DNA of 8,957 bases, from contig JAZUPV010000060.1 in assembly GCA_045605365.1 (NCBI GenBank), positions 1 through 8,957 on the forward strand. The letters run 5' to 3'. Position numbers and translations under genes: made by a program. Positions within the stretch are counted from its first letter, which is position 1, and every line of letters starts with the position of its first letter. The stretch is from CAKVLS01 sp045605365. Its GTDB lineage: Bacteria; Bacillota; Clostridia; Christensenellales; UBA1242. The notes beneath the pieces were generated by a model. It had not been told where the DNA came from. It saw only the letters and a program-made list of their open reading frames with translations, and made no database searches. Positions 1 to 6,030 of the stretch are shown piece after piece.

Positions 1-6
1 TATAGC

Positions 7-37
7 AAAAAAAAATAGGCTATCTTAAGTAGCCTAT
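7..37 (-). terminator. Intrinsic terminator of rpmB
   Basis: Read on the minus strand, an 8-bp perfect stem (15-22 with 30-37, core TAGGCTA/TAGCCTA) closes a 7-nt loop and is followed directly by an uninterrupted run of T (A7-A15 on the plus strand, partly overlapping the base of the stem). It lies about 58 nt past the rpmB stop and is the obvious end of that transcript. The stretch 38-95 between it and the stop codon shows nothing else. Confidence 0.9.
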
Positions 38-95
38 CTAAAAAATCTTTATTTATTGTCTTTTACACTAATGCAAAAAATAAAGGGCAAGTAAA

Positions 96-293
96 TTATG
101 CTCTTACTAGGTCTTTATTTTTTAAGCATTTTGTGCAAACGTGTTTTTTAACAGGCGCACCGTTCTCTACAACTGTAACTCTTTGTACATTAGAACGTTG
201 GGTTGTTAAAGTTCTTTTTGTTAATTGTGAACTTCTGTAACTTAATTTGCACGCTCTGTGATTCGCTTTTCCACAAATTTCACATTTAGCCAT
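96..293 (-). CDS. rpmB: 50S ribosomal protein L28
   Basis: This is a structural protein of the large ribosomal subunit. The 65-residue product has the normal length for L28 and begins with MAKCEICGK. It carries two CxxC pairs (C4/C7 and C53/C56), the zinc-ribbon form of L28 common in Clostridia and other bacteria. The middle is very basic (KRT, QR, NVQRV), and the NVQRV...V-E-N-G...K core is the family's conserved block. The ATG is preceded by AGGGAG at 304-309 with 10-nt spacing. The gene stands alone: its own promoter lies at 326-353 and a terminator at 7-37, so expression should be constitutive and growth-linked, independent of the glycosyltransferase operon upstream. The identification is firm. 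The zinc-binding role of the cysteines is known for the family, not shown here. Confidence 0.95.
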   Translation of the reverse strand: MAKCEICGKANHRACKLSYRSSQLTKRTLTTQRSNVQRVTVVENGAPVKKHVCTKCLKNKDLVRA

Positions 294-303
294 AATCTCA
301 CAT

Positions 304-309
304 CTCCCT
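304..309 (-). promoter_or_regulatory. Shine-Dalgarno of rpmB
   Basis: AGGGAG on the minus strand, 10 nt before the rpmB ATG (291-293), supports that start. Confidence 0.7.
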
Positions 310-325
310 TAAAATACTAGTACAT

Positions 326-353
326 ATTATACCTAACAAAGGGCTTTTGTCAA
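326..353 (-). promoter_or_regulatory. Sigma-A promoter of rpmB
   Basis: On the minus strand a perfect TTGACA (348-353) and a perfect TATAAT (326-331) are separated by 16 nt. The spacing to the gene predicts a leader of roughly 25-30 nt. It lies in the 107-nt gap after the glycosyltransferase stop codon. No attenuator or riboswitch-like fold is apparent in the rest of that gap, which otherwise holds only A/T runs and a 12-nt AT palindrome at 379-390. Confidence 0.85.
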
Positions 354-400
354 GTAAAAAGTTAAAAAAATATAAAAAGTTTTATAAAACATAAAAAGCA

Positions 401-1618
401 CTAATTTTGTTGGTGTTTTTCTGTATTATATTTGTTTTTGATAGTGTTTTTGCCTGAGATAATCTTGCCAACAGTTTTGAACGGTCCAAAAGAATGAATC
501 ATAAAGAACACCATATCGGCAAAAATATTGATAAAGCACATCTTTTTTATGACTTTATACTTTCTCAGTATAACTTGAGCCAAAAAGTTGATACCACTAA
601 CATAGACAATTTGAGCCAATAAGAAAGATAGCCCCACTATCCAGTGATAGAAAAACCCACCTACAACAAGAGCCAAACTACAAATAGGCAACAACAACCA
701 GCTAACAGCCGCCTTAAAGTTAAGTATCGCCTTGCCTAGTTTTGCTTTCTTACCTTGTTTTTTAAGGTTTCTATAATAAGAAAAAGCATAAGCTGGACCA
801 TTCCACCAAGTTGATTGCTGATTAATATATATCTTGGTACTTGTTGCAAAAGACGCTTTTTCAAAATAAGGCAAAGGATTGATCTTTATACCCTTGCAAG
901 CTGCCCTATAGCCAAGTTCGTTGTCTTCGTTGATAAAAGTATCGTCCCAAAAACCTAGGTCAGCTAGGTCACTTTGCATCGCAAAAAAACCGTGACCTAT
1001 AGTATACATAAAGTTTAAAAATGTATTCTTTTGGGCAGTTTTGCCAAGTTCATAGACGATAGACCAGCGGTTTTGCCAAGCTTGTGCGCTATTCATAACG
1101 CATTTTAGGTCATCTTCAAAATAGCTAACTTGCTGATACACCTGTCCTGCCTTAATATTGTTAAGTACATATATCAAGGTCTGTTCTTGTGGTTGAGAAT
1201 CTATATTGTATATACCAACTATTTCGTCTTTGTCTAAAGTACGAGCAACATAGTTTAGTTGCGTTGCCATATTACCTTCGGTATTTGGACAATTCATAAC
1301 AGAAATATTGGTTGGTTTTAAAAGTTCTATCTGTTTGACAAGTTCGTTATATGTAGCAGCAGTTTTTTCTTTAGAAGTAGTAACAAATATAACTTTGCAG
1401 TACTTTTCTAAACCCATAAAATACTCTACTGCTTGTTTTATCAAGGGCACTTCTTTATATACAGGCAAAATTATTGTTACTTTTTTACCTTTAGTTTTTA
1501 ATTGAAGTTGTTTGTTATAATTTTTTCTTAAATAACTATCAGCAATAATAACTCTAGTGATAGACTTTATTATTGAAAAAATATACAACGCAAACATAAC
1601 GATAAAAAACCACTTCAT
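401..1618 (-). CDS. Membrane-anchored family 2 glycosyltransferase
   Basis: Predicted to transfer a sugar from a nucleotide-sugar donor at the inner face of the membrane. The 405-residue protein has one N-terminal membrane helix (about 3-25) and a GT-A catalytic domain opening with ILPVYKE (50-56). A NIDSQP segment (138-143) sits where the DxD metal site belongs, an N-E-D triad (230-232) matches the catalytic-base region, and QSTWW (268-272) occupies the place of QxxRW. Two or three hydrophobic segments follow (about 303-324, 326-351, 360-378). This layout resembles processive, cellulose/hyaluronan-synthase-like GT2 enzymes, although R of QxxRW is W here. It is the last gene of the operon: its ATG overlaps the upstream kinase stop by one base (TAATG), with AAGGAG at 1630-1635. 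No clear terminator follows. The fold is firm; donor, acceptor and product are unknown. Confidence 0.85.
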   Translation of the reverse strand: MKWFFIVMFALYIFSIIKSITRVIIADSYLRKNYNKQLQLKTKGKKVTIILPVYKEVPLIKQAVEYFMGLEKYCKVIFVTTSKEKTAATYNELVKQIELLKPTNISVMNCPNTEGNMATQLNYVARTLDKDEIVGIYNIDSQPQEQTLIYVLNNIKAGQVYQQVSYFEDDLKCVMNSAQAWQNRWSIVYELGKTAQKNTFLNFMYTIGHGFFAMQSDLADLGFWDDTFINEDNELGYRAACKGIKINPLPYFEKASFATSTKIYINQQSTWWNGPAYAFSYYRNLKKQGKKAKLGKAILNFKAAVSWLLLPICSLALVVGGFFYHWIVGLSFLLAQIVYVSGINFLAQVILRKYKVIKKMCFINIFADMVFFMIHSFGPFKTVGKIISGKNTIKNKYNTEKHQQN

Positions 1619-2169
1619 TATATCTTATACTCCTTGATTGTATTGATAACTTTTTGTGCATCTATATGATAGATTTTGTTTTGTCTATCTAGACATACAA
1701 ACTCAGGTTCGTGCTTGAAAAAAAAGTCATTATAATAGTTATAATAATCTAAACTACCAAGCACAGTTTGTGTACCTTTTATCTTGCCTAAAGACATCTG
1801 CCTATTGGCAACAGTTTGAGCATCTGTCACCAAAAACACAATTTTTTGCGGTAAAATCACGTCTTGTTGATTAATTAGTGTTTTTATTCTTTGTACAATA
1901 TCTACCTTTTGCTCATAAGACAAAGTATTAGTAAAAGTTGTATAGATAAAAGTTGATATTATTGACCTATCCATTATTAGATCAAGATTATTATAAATAT
2001 TTTTTTTGTCCTGTTCTTGTCGTAGATAATTAAGTTGTGTGTCATAAGCAGACAATGTCGGATCAAACTTACACTCGCCTACAACGGTATAACTAGGGTT
2101 ATCTTGGGCAAATTTGTTACAATAGGTAGTTTTACCTACGTGCACATTACCTTCTACAGCTATAATCAT
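1618..2169 (-). CDS. Deoxynucleoside-kinase-like P-loop protein
   Basis: Probably an ATP-dependent kinase of the deoxynucleoside/thymidylate kinase fold, cytosolic. The 183 residues start with a beta strand running straight into a Walker A loop, GNVHVGKT (7-14). A DRS motif (67-69) follows a hydrophobic strand (LIM), as in dNK-type enzymes where this motif helps bind substrate and the catalytic base region. Basic residues at about 122-135 could form the lid. The protein is short for the family (usually 200 or more). It overlaps the upstream radical SAM gene by 4 nt (ATGA) and the downstream glycosyltransferase by 1 nt, so it is almost certainly co-translated with them. That context suggests it phosphorylates a pathway intermediate, or supplies a nucleotide, rather than acting in general salvage. 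The kinase fold is well supported; the substrate is unknown. Confidence 0.75.
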   Translation of the reverse strand: MIIAVEGNVHVGKTTYCNKFAQDNPSYTVVGECKFDPTLSAYDTQLNYLRQEQDKKNIYNNLDLIMDRSIISTFIYTTFTNTLSYEQKVDIVQRIKTLINQQDVILPQKIVFLVTDAQTVANRQMSLGKIKGTQTVLGSLDYYNYYNDFFFKHEPEFVCLDRQNKIYHIDAQKVINTIKEYKI

Positions 2170-3638
2170 ATATTCAACTCTTCCTTGCCGTGTGGCAACA
2201 TATTAAATATTTCAAAATCTTGTGCTTTCAGTTTATCTATAAAGCCACAATAATTCATTTGGGCAACCGCATATAGTTTTAACAATCTATCTTTATGTGC
2301 ACCATCAAAAGTCTTGTTGTTGTAGATATATTCACAAAGAGCATACAATTCTTGGTTAACTTGGGTTAACAAATCAAGTGTTGTTTGTATCTCTGTAGCA
2401 TACTTTTGCTGTTTACCTTCTCTAACAAGTACTGTACGAGCAATATCAAACCCAGTAAAGAACTGTTCAAAACTACGTATATCAATGTTTTTAAAGAAAG
2501 CATTATACAAGTTAAATAACTGTTCTGTATTTTGATATTTAAAGTGATAATTGTACGCTTGGTCAATTTGTGTTGGGTTGTACTCTAAAATATCACAATT
2601 TGGCGATTTTGGCACAATACGCATCTTTTCTAAGATAACACCTATACGATGCATTTTGTTTATTTTTAACAAATACTTTAAGTTAATCAAAACACTCTCA
2701 TACTTTTCGTCAGGGTGAAACAACATAAAGCCTATGTGATAGCTAATATTGTTATCTTTTAACAACTGCATAAAATTGTCAGAACTATCACTAGTGACCT
2801 TTTTTGGGTTATTTTCTTGAAAATCTTGTGTCACGCTCTCTATCCCGAAGAAAACCCTAATCAGCCCAACTTCTTTTAACGCCATCAAAAGGTCTTGTGG
2901 TATCATAGGATACAAACTTAGATAAATGTAAAAATAAATGTGCAGATTTCGCTTTTTGATTTCTTCACAAAAATCTAATATACGCTTTCTATCGGCTGAA
3001 CCCCTATAAAAAATACTATCATTAAAAATAAAGTATCTCTTGCCAAGTTTTTTGTTTAACTGCTCCATTTCGTCAACAACGTTTTTGACGTCATATATTC
3101 TAAAAGGATAACCTAACAAATTGATATGACAAAAGTTGCATTTATTAACACAACCACTACCAGATTCTAAGTTGACATAATAGCCTTTTTCTTGATGTTC
3201 TATCTGCCTATCTACCCCAGCAATAAGCGTAGGCTTGTTGATAGGTTCACCTATTATTTCAAAATATTTGCTATAAGTCTCTGGTCTTTCAAAATTGATA
3301 ATAGCCTTGATAAAAGGATATTTTTCTACTATAGACTGTTCATTTAGCAAAGCAAATGGTCCAGCAAGGTATATAGGGCGAGAATTGTCTTTCTCCCATA
3401 AGTTTTTGACAATGTTGATACCTATTTCAAAATCTTTAAAATTGGTCTTGTAGACGATTATATCGGCTTGTTCAAGATTTTTAAAACCATCAAGGTTTTT
3501 ATAATAATCTGTCTTACTAAGAAGATTAATGTATGTGTCATAACCTTTTGACAACAAATCTGCCGAAAACTTCGCACTAGACAATGAACTTGCTGACTGA
3601 GAGTATAAACTTCTAAAATACAAAATAGATACTTTCAT
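2166..3638 (-). CDS. Radical SAM enzyme with B12-binding-like N-terminal domain
   Basis: Predicted cytosolic 4Fe-4S enzyme that cleaves S-adenosylmethionine to start radical chemistry. The 490 residues contain an N-terminal Rossmann-like region (about 1-135) matching the layout of cobalamin-binding domains: DIIVYKT at 59-65, then LAGPFA at 91-96 where GG(P)H usually occurs, and NFERPET where the GEGE-type turn sits. No DxHxxG cobalamin ligand motif is visible, so B12 may not be bound. The radical SAM core carries C163-x3-C167-x2-C170, an FNDS segment (205-208) and GIES (265-268), all usual for the BchE/MiaB-like superfamily. The C-terminal 150 residues are helical and unassigned. The start has AAGGAG at 3644-3649 overlapping the previous stop codon (9-nt gap). 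The stop overlaps the kinase start by 4 nt. The superfamily is sure, the reaction unknown; methylation or ring chemistry are possibilities only. Confidence 0.85.
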   Translation of the reverse strand: MKVSILYFRSLYSQSASSLSSAKFSADLLSKGYDTYINLLSKTDYYKNLDGFKNLEQADIIVYKTNFKDFEIGINIVKNLWEKDNSRPIYLAGPFALLNEQSIVEKYPFIKAIINFERPETYSKYFEIIGEPINKPTLIAGVDRQIEHQEKGYYVNLESGSGCVNKCNFCHINLLGYPFRIYDVKNVVDEMEQLNKKLGKRYFIFNDSIFYRGSADRKRILDFCEEIKKRNLHIYFYIYLSLYPMIPQDLLMALKEVGLIRVFFGIESVTQDFQENNPKKVTSDSSDNFMQLLKDNNISYHIGFMLFHPDEKYESVLINLKYLLKINKMHRIGVILEKMRIVPKSPNCDILEYNPTQIDQAYNYHFKYQNTEQLFNLYNAFFKNIDIRSFEQFFTGFDIARTVLVREGKQQKYATEIQTTLDLLTQVNQELYALCEYIYNNKTFDGAHKDRLLKLYAVAQMNYCGFIDKLKAQDFEIFNMLPHGKEELNI

Positions 3639-3647
3639 ACTTTCTCC

Positions 3648-4493
3648 TTATAGAGTTGATAATTTACAATTTCTACACAACAAAGGTGCGACTTTGTCTT
3701 TGTTGTATAACTGATCACGCAAATCTTGATATTTTTGTGACAACCATACTTCTTGTATAGTATTACTAGCAATATTGCCCACAATATAATCGTGTGACCA
3801 ATCTTGACAGCAAAATATAACATCACCGTTACACAATATGTGCATACGCTCTACCGGTCTAAACTGTTCGCAACCACATACGTTATCTTTATAGAAGTTG
3901 TTGCTTCTACCTTTGACGTTTTTTGACCTATCTAAAAAGCCCCATCTCTCAAAATTAAAACCAAGTTCTGTGGCGCACTTTTTCATATTTTCAAATTCGG
4001 CTTCTTCTATATCAAAAGTATCTATCATTACAATAGATACAAAAGTCTTTGTATCTTTAAAAACATCTTTTACTAGTTTTAACTTTTCAAAAGCAACTTC
4101 TCTATTAAGCCCCGGCATCATTTTTTTGTACAAAGTATCGCTATAACCAAAAACGCTCATTCTAAGTTCAGTTATGTTTTGCTTAGCAATTTCTCTTAGT
4201 ACCGGTTCTGTAACAGCACTTAAGTTGGTAGAAATCTCAATTTCTACATTAGGGCATTTTTCTCTTATTTTAGCTACTTTATAGGCATAATCTTTGTCCA
4301 AAAAAGGCTCATTGTTAAGATAAGGTATAACCCTTGTAAGTTTGCTATCGTCAAGTTCTGACACAAACTTATCGAACAGTTCATCACTCATTTTATCCGC
4401 CTTGTACCCCATACTAGCATAGGGACAAATTGTACAATTAGCATTACATATATTATGAAATTGAATTTCTATAACTTTAGGATAATCGTTCAT
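3648..4493 (-). CDS. Radical SAM/SPASM domain enzyme
   Basis: Predicted cytosolic radical SAM oxidoreductase with an auxiliary iron-sulfur cluster. The 281-residue protein has the canonical C16-x3-C20-x2-C23 near the N-terminus (preceded by QFHN) and a TIM-barrel-like core with NNEPFLD at about 60. Its cysteine-rich C-terminus (C206, C208, C221, C228, C229, C273, C276) includes the NGD, GNI and W-x-S-x-K segments typical of SPASM domains. It is the size of small SPASM/Twitch dehydrogenases and epimerases that act on sugars, cyclitols or peptides. It is the first gene of the operon: AGAGG at 4500-4504 lies 6 nt before the ATG, and a candidate promoter is at 4509-4536. No precursor peptide gene is seen nearby, which argues weakly against a RiPP and for a small-molecule or glycan substrate. 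The substrate is not deducible. Confidence 0.88.
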   Translation of the reverse strand: MNDYPKVIEIQFHNICNANCTICPYASMGYKADKMSDELFDKFVSELDDSKLTRVIPYLNNEPFLDKDYAYKVAKIREKCPNVEIEISTNLSAVTEPVLREIAKQNITELRMSVFGYSDTLYKKMMPGLNREVAFEKLKLVKDVFKDTKTFVSIVMIDTFDIEEAEFENMKKCATELGFNFERWGFLDRSKNVKGRSNNFYKDNVCGCEQFRPVERMHILCNGDVIFCCQDWSHDYIVGNIASNTIQEVWLSQKYQDLRDQLYNKDKVAPLLCRNCKLSTL

Positions 4494-4508
4494 AAAATAC
4501 CTCTAAGT

Positions 4509-4536
4509 ATAATATACCATACTTTTAGCCAATCAA
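4509..4536 (-). promoter_or_regulatory. Candidate promoter of the radical SAM operon
   Basis: On the minus strand, TTGATT (4531-4536) and TATTAT (4509-4514) are 16 nt apart, both 4-5 of 6 to consensus. Alternative -10 registers exist because the stretch is TATATTATACT. It is weaker than the divergent plus-strand promoter, whose -35 box lies only 9 bp away, so the two polymerases may compete. Confidence 0.45.
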
Positions 4537-4545
4537 ACAAGCCTA

Positions 4546-4574
4546 TTGACATTTTTTATAGAGTAATTTATAAT
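4546..4574 (+). promoter_or_regulatory. Consensus sigma-A promoter of the kinase gene
   Basis: A perfect TTGACA (4546-4551), a 17-nt spacer and a perfect TATAAT (4569-4574) make an ideal vegetative promoter. Transcription should begin near 4581-4583, giving a leader of about 30 nt before the ATG at 4612. It implies strong, largely unregulated expression of the downstream kinase. Confidence 0.9.
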
Positions 4575-4601
4575 ATATACAACACAAATAAAGCAAATTG
4601 T

Positions 4602-4605
4602 GAGG
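4602..4605 (+). promoter_or_regulatory. Shine-Dalgarno fixing the kinase start at 4612
   Basis: GAGG followed by a 6-nt spacer leads to the ATG at 4612. The in-frame GTG at 4600 overlaps this ribosome-binding site and has no site of its own, so it is not the start. Confidence 0.75.
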
Positions 4606-4611
4606 TTTATT

Positions 4612-5358
4612 ATGTTAATAATAATGGAAGGTGGAGACGGTTCAGGTAAATCTACCCAAGCAAAAGAACTTGCAAATCGTTGCGGTTTTAAATATGTTGA
4701 CAAACCTATCTCTGAGTTCTTCTATGACAAATTTGGTCGTGATGCAAAAACTTGGAGTGACGCAGCAAAACGTTTTGCTATAGAACACGCCGAAGAATTC
4801 CCTGACCTAGAAAAATCTTTTGAAGGATTGTTCTTGACAGCATCTTACGACAACGAACTAAGCCACTTACAAAGAGCTCTAACAACTCTTTCTTATCTAG
4901 AATATGTAGCCAACAAATACAAAGATCAAAACGTGGTTATTACACGTGGATTCTTGTCAAGTTATATGTGGAATGGTGGTCAAGAGACATTAAATGGTCA
5001 AACTACTGACCCACTATATGACGCTATGTTAAAACTAGGCGTTGGTGTTGGTATAAACATTGTTTTGCATACATCAGACGTAGCTCGTCACGAGCGTTTG
5101 ATAAGACGTGCAGAAGAAACTGGTATACCTATCGAGCAAGACGAAAAGAGACCTTTTGACCTACACCCAGCGGTTGATTTTGTTAGAGAACGTGGTCTAG
5201 ATGTTATTGAAGTTAACACCGACGGCAAGTCAAAAGCAGAAGTTTCTGCAGAGATTTGGGATAAACTAAGCCAAAACCAAGATTTTATAAGTTTGATGAA
5301 CGGCGAACAAGTACCTATTGATGTACAATCCAACAGTCAAACTACCCCAACAGAATAA
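4612..5358 (+). CDS. Thymidylate-kinase-like P-loop kinase
   Basis: Predicted cytosolic (deoxy)nucleotide or nucleoside kinase. With the ATG at 4612 the product has 248 residues and opens with a hydrophobic strand and the Walker A loop GGDGSGKST (7-15), the classic thymidylate kinase form. The expected DR(Y/F) motif is replaced by TRGFLSSY (111-118): R and the following SS are kept but the aspartate is T. The TREPGGT segment usual in dTMP kinases is absent. R162, R165 and R166 lie in a lid-like helix. It is 30-40 residues longer than ordinary Tmk, with a polar C-terminal tail rich in Q, S and T. It is monocistronic, with a consensus promoter and a bidirectional terminator. Arginine and glycine codons look like those of well-expressed genes (CGT, GGT). 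It may be a divergent Tmk or a kinase for another nucleotide; I would not name it tmk. Confidence 0.75.
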   Translation: MLIIMEGGDGSGKSTQAKELANRCGFKYVDKPISEFFYDKFGRDAKTWSDAAKRFAIEHAEEFPDLEKSFEGLFLTASYDNELSHLQRALTTLSYLEYVANKYKDQNVVITRGFLSSYMWNGGQETLNGQTTDPLYDAMLKLGVGVGINIVLHTSDVARHERLIRRAEETGIPIEQDEKRPFDLHPAVDFVRERGLDVIEVNTDGKSKAEVSAEIWDKLSQNQDFISLMNGEQVPIDVQSNSQTTPTE

Positions 5359-5367
5359 TATAAAAAC

Positions 5368-5401
5368 AAAAAAAAGAACCAAAATTTTGGTTCTTTTTTT
5401 T
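5368..5401. terminator. Bidirectional intrinsic terminator (34-nt palindrome)
   Basis: A perfect inverted repeat (5368-5384 with 5385-5401) has a core AGAACCAAAA/TTTTGGTTCT flanked by eight A on the left and eight T on the right. It therefore forms a hairpin plus U-tract on both strands. It sits 9 nt past the plus-strand kinase stop and 10 nt past the minus-strand Nudix stop and should end both convergent transcripts. Confidence 0.95.
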
Positions 5402-5411
5402 ATATAAAGAT

Positions 5412-5930
5412 TTATTTTCTGTGCAGACCTCTACCGTTAACTTGATCAAACAAGAAAGGTATAACTGATTTGTAATATGGTATAAATTGTTCATTTTCTA
5501 CCATAGCCATAATTTCGTCATAACTTGCCCATTTATAATCTTTTACTTCTTCTAGTTGCATTGTGATTGATGCTAGGTCGATATTTTTCTTAATAATAAA
5601 GAAATCATCAAAACCATTGTTGAAGTTAATTGTAAAATAAGGTCTTTCTTCACTTAAATCAACTTTGATACCAAGTTCTTCAAGAGTTTCTCTTTCTGCA
5701 GCTTGTACTTGTGTTTCACCAGCTATAGAGCTACCACCCACACTTACGTCCCACATCTCTGGCCATAATTTGCGACCTGATTGACGTTGTTGTATAAGCA
5801 TCTCGTTATTGTCATTAAAGATAATAACGTGTACTACTTGACGGCAAAGTCTTCCTTCTATCTTTTCACCTTTGTTGATGATTTTTCCAGTAGGTGTTCT
5901 GTCTTCATTAAACAAATCCCATTGTTCCAT
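5412..5930 (-). CDS. Nudix hydrolase
   Basis: Hydrolyses a nucleoside-diphosphate-linked or similar pyrophosphate substrate with Mg2+, cytosolic. The 172-residue product (start at 5930) begins MEQWDLFNED, the usual opening of the YfcD/isopentenyl-diphosphate-isomerase-like Nudix group. It carries an intact Nudix box at 66-88: G66, E72, R80-E81, E84-E85, G87, with T82 at a normally hydrophobic position. H34 and the Q47-Q48-R49 strand, followed by W56 and W60, also fit this group. The ATG at 5928-5930 has GGAGG at 5941-5945. A longer frame reaching an ATG at 5963 would put that ribosome site inside the gene, so it was rejected. The gene is transcribed alone: an upstream operon terminator at 6003-6030 and the shared terminator at 5368-5401 bracket it. 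The Nudix assignment is firm; substrate unknown (an isopentenyl-diphosphate isomerase role is less likely but open). Confidence 0.9.
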   Translation of the reverse strand: MEQWDLFNEDRTPTGKIINKGEKIEGRLCRQVVHVIIFNDNNEMLIQQRQSGRKLWPEMWDVSVGGSSIAGETQVQAAERETLEELGIKVDLSEERPYFTINFNNGFDDFFIIKKNIDLASITMQLEEVKDYKWASYDEIMAMVENEQFIPYYKSVIPFLFDQVNGRGLHRK

Positions 5931-5940
5931 AAATAATTTT

Positions 5941-5945
5941 CCTCC
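5941..5945 (-). promoter_or_regulatory. Shine-Dalgarno deciding the Nudix start
   Basis: GGAGG on the minus strand lies 10 nt before the ATG at 5928-5930. Its strength and the MEQWDLF family opening outweigh the upstream in-frame ATG at 5963. Confidence 0.75.
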
Positions 5946-5953
5946 ACAAAAAT

Positions 5954-5982
5954 AGTTTATCACTATCTACAAAAAAAGTAAA
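5954..5982 (-). promoter_or_regulatory. Weak candidate promoter of the Nudix gene
   Basis: On the minus strand TTTACT (5977-5982) and TAAACT (5954-5959) are 17 nt apart, each 4 of 6 to consensus. A promoter is expected here because the upstream operon terminates at 6003-6030, but the match is poor. Confidence 0.3.
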
Positions 5983-6000
5983 ACCTTTACACCACAAATA

Positions 6001-6030
6001 AAAAAATAACCACGGTTTGGTGGTTATTTT
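6001..6030 (-). terminator. Terminator of the rhomboid-to-methyltransferase operon
   Basis: On the minus strand an 11-bp perfect stem (6003-6013 with 6020-6030, core ATAACCAC/GTGGTTAT) closes a 6-nt loop and runs into a T-tract. The methyltransferase stop codon (6024-6026) lies inside the first arm, so the ribosome finishes within the hairpin. Confidence 0.9.

Noticed and set aside
379..390. 12-nt AT palindrome after the glycosyltransferase as a terminator
   Set aside because: The stem has no loop and only one G:C pair at each end, so it is too weak. The operon may end by other means or read into rpmB.
3635..3826. A 63-codon minus-strand open frame at the junction of the two radical SAM genes
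   Set aside because: It lies in another frame inside the SPASM gene, spans its functional cysteine-rich end and has no ribosome site of its own. It was considered as a possible RiPP precursor peptide but lacks any support.
4600..4611. GTG at 4600 as an N-terminal extension of the plus-strand kinase
   Set aside because: It overlaps the Shine-Dalgarno of the ATG at 4612, and the P-loop protein family starts near that ATG.
4455..4649. Plus-strand open frame across the divergent promoter region
   Set aside because: It overlaps the start of the SPASM gene on the other strand, both promoters and the kinase start, and shows no family features.
5931..5963. Eleven-residue N-terminal extension of the Nudix protein from an ATG at 5963
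   Set aside because: It would place the strong GGAGG site inside the coding sequence and leave the upstream ATG without a ribosome site.
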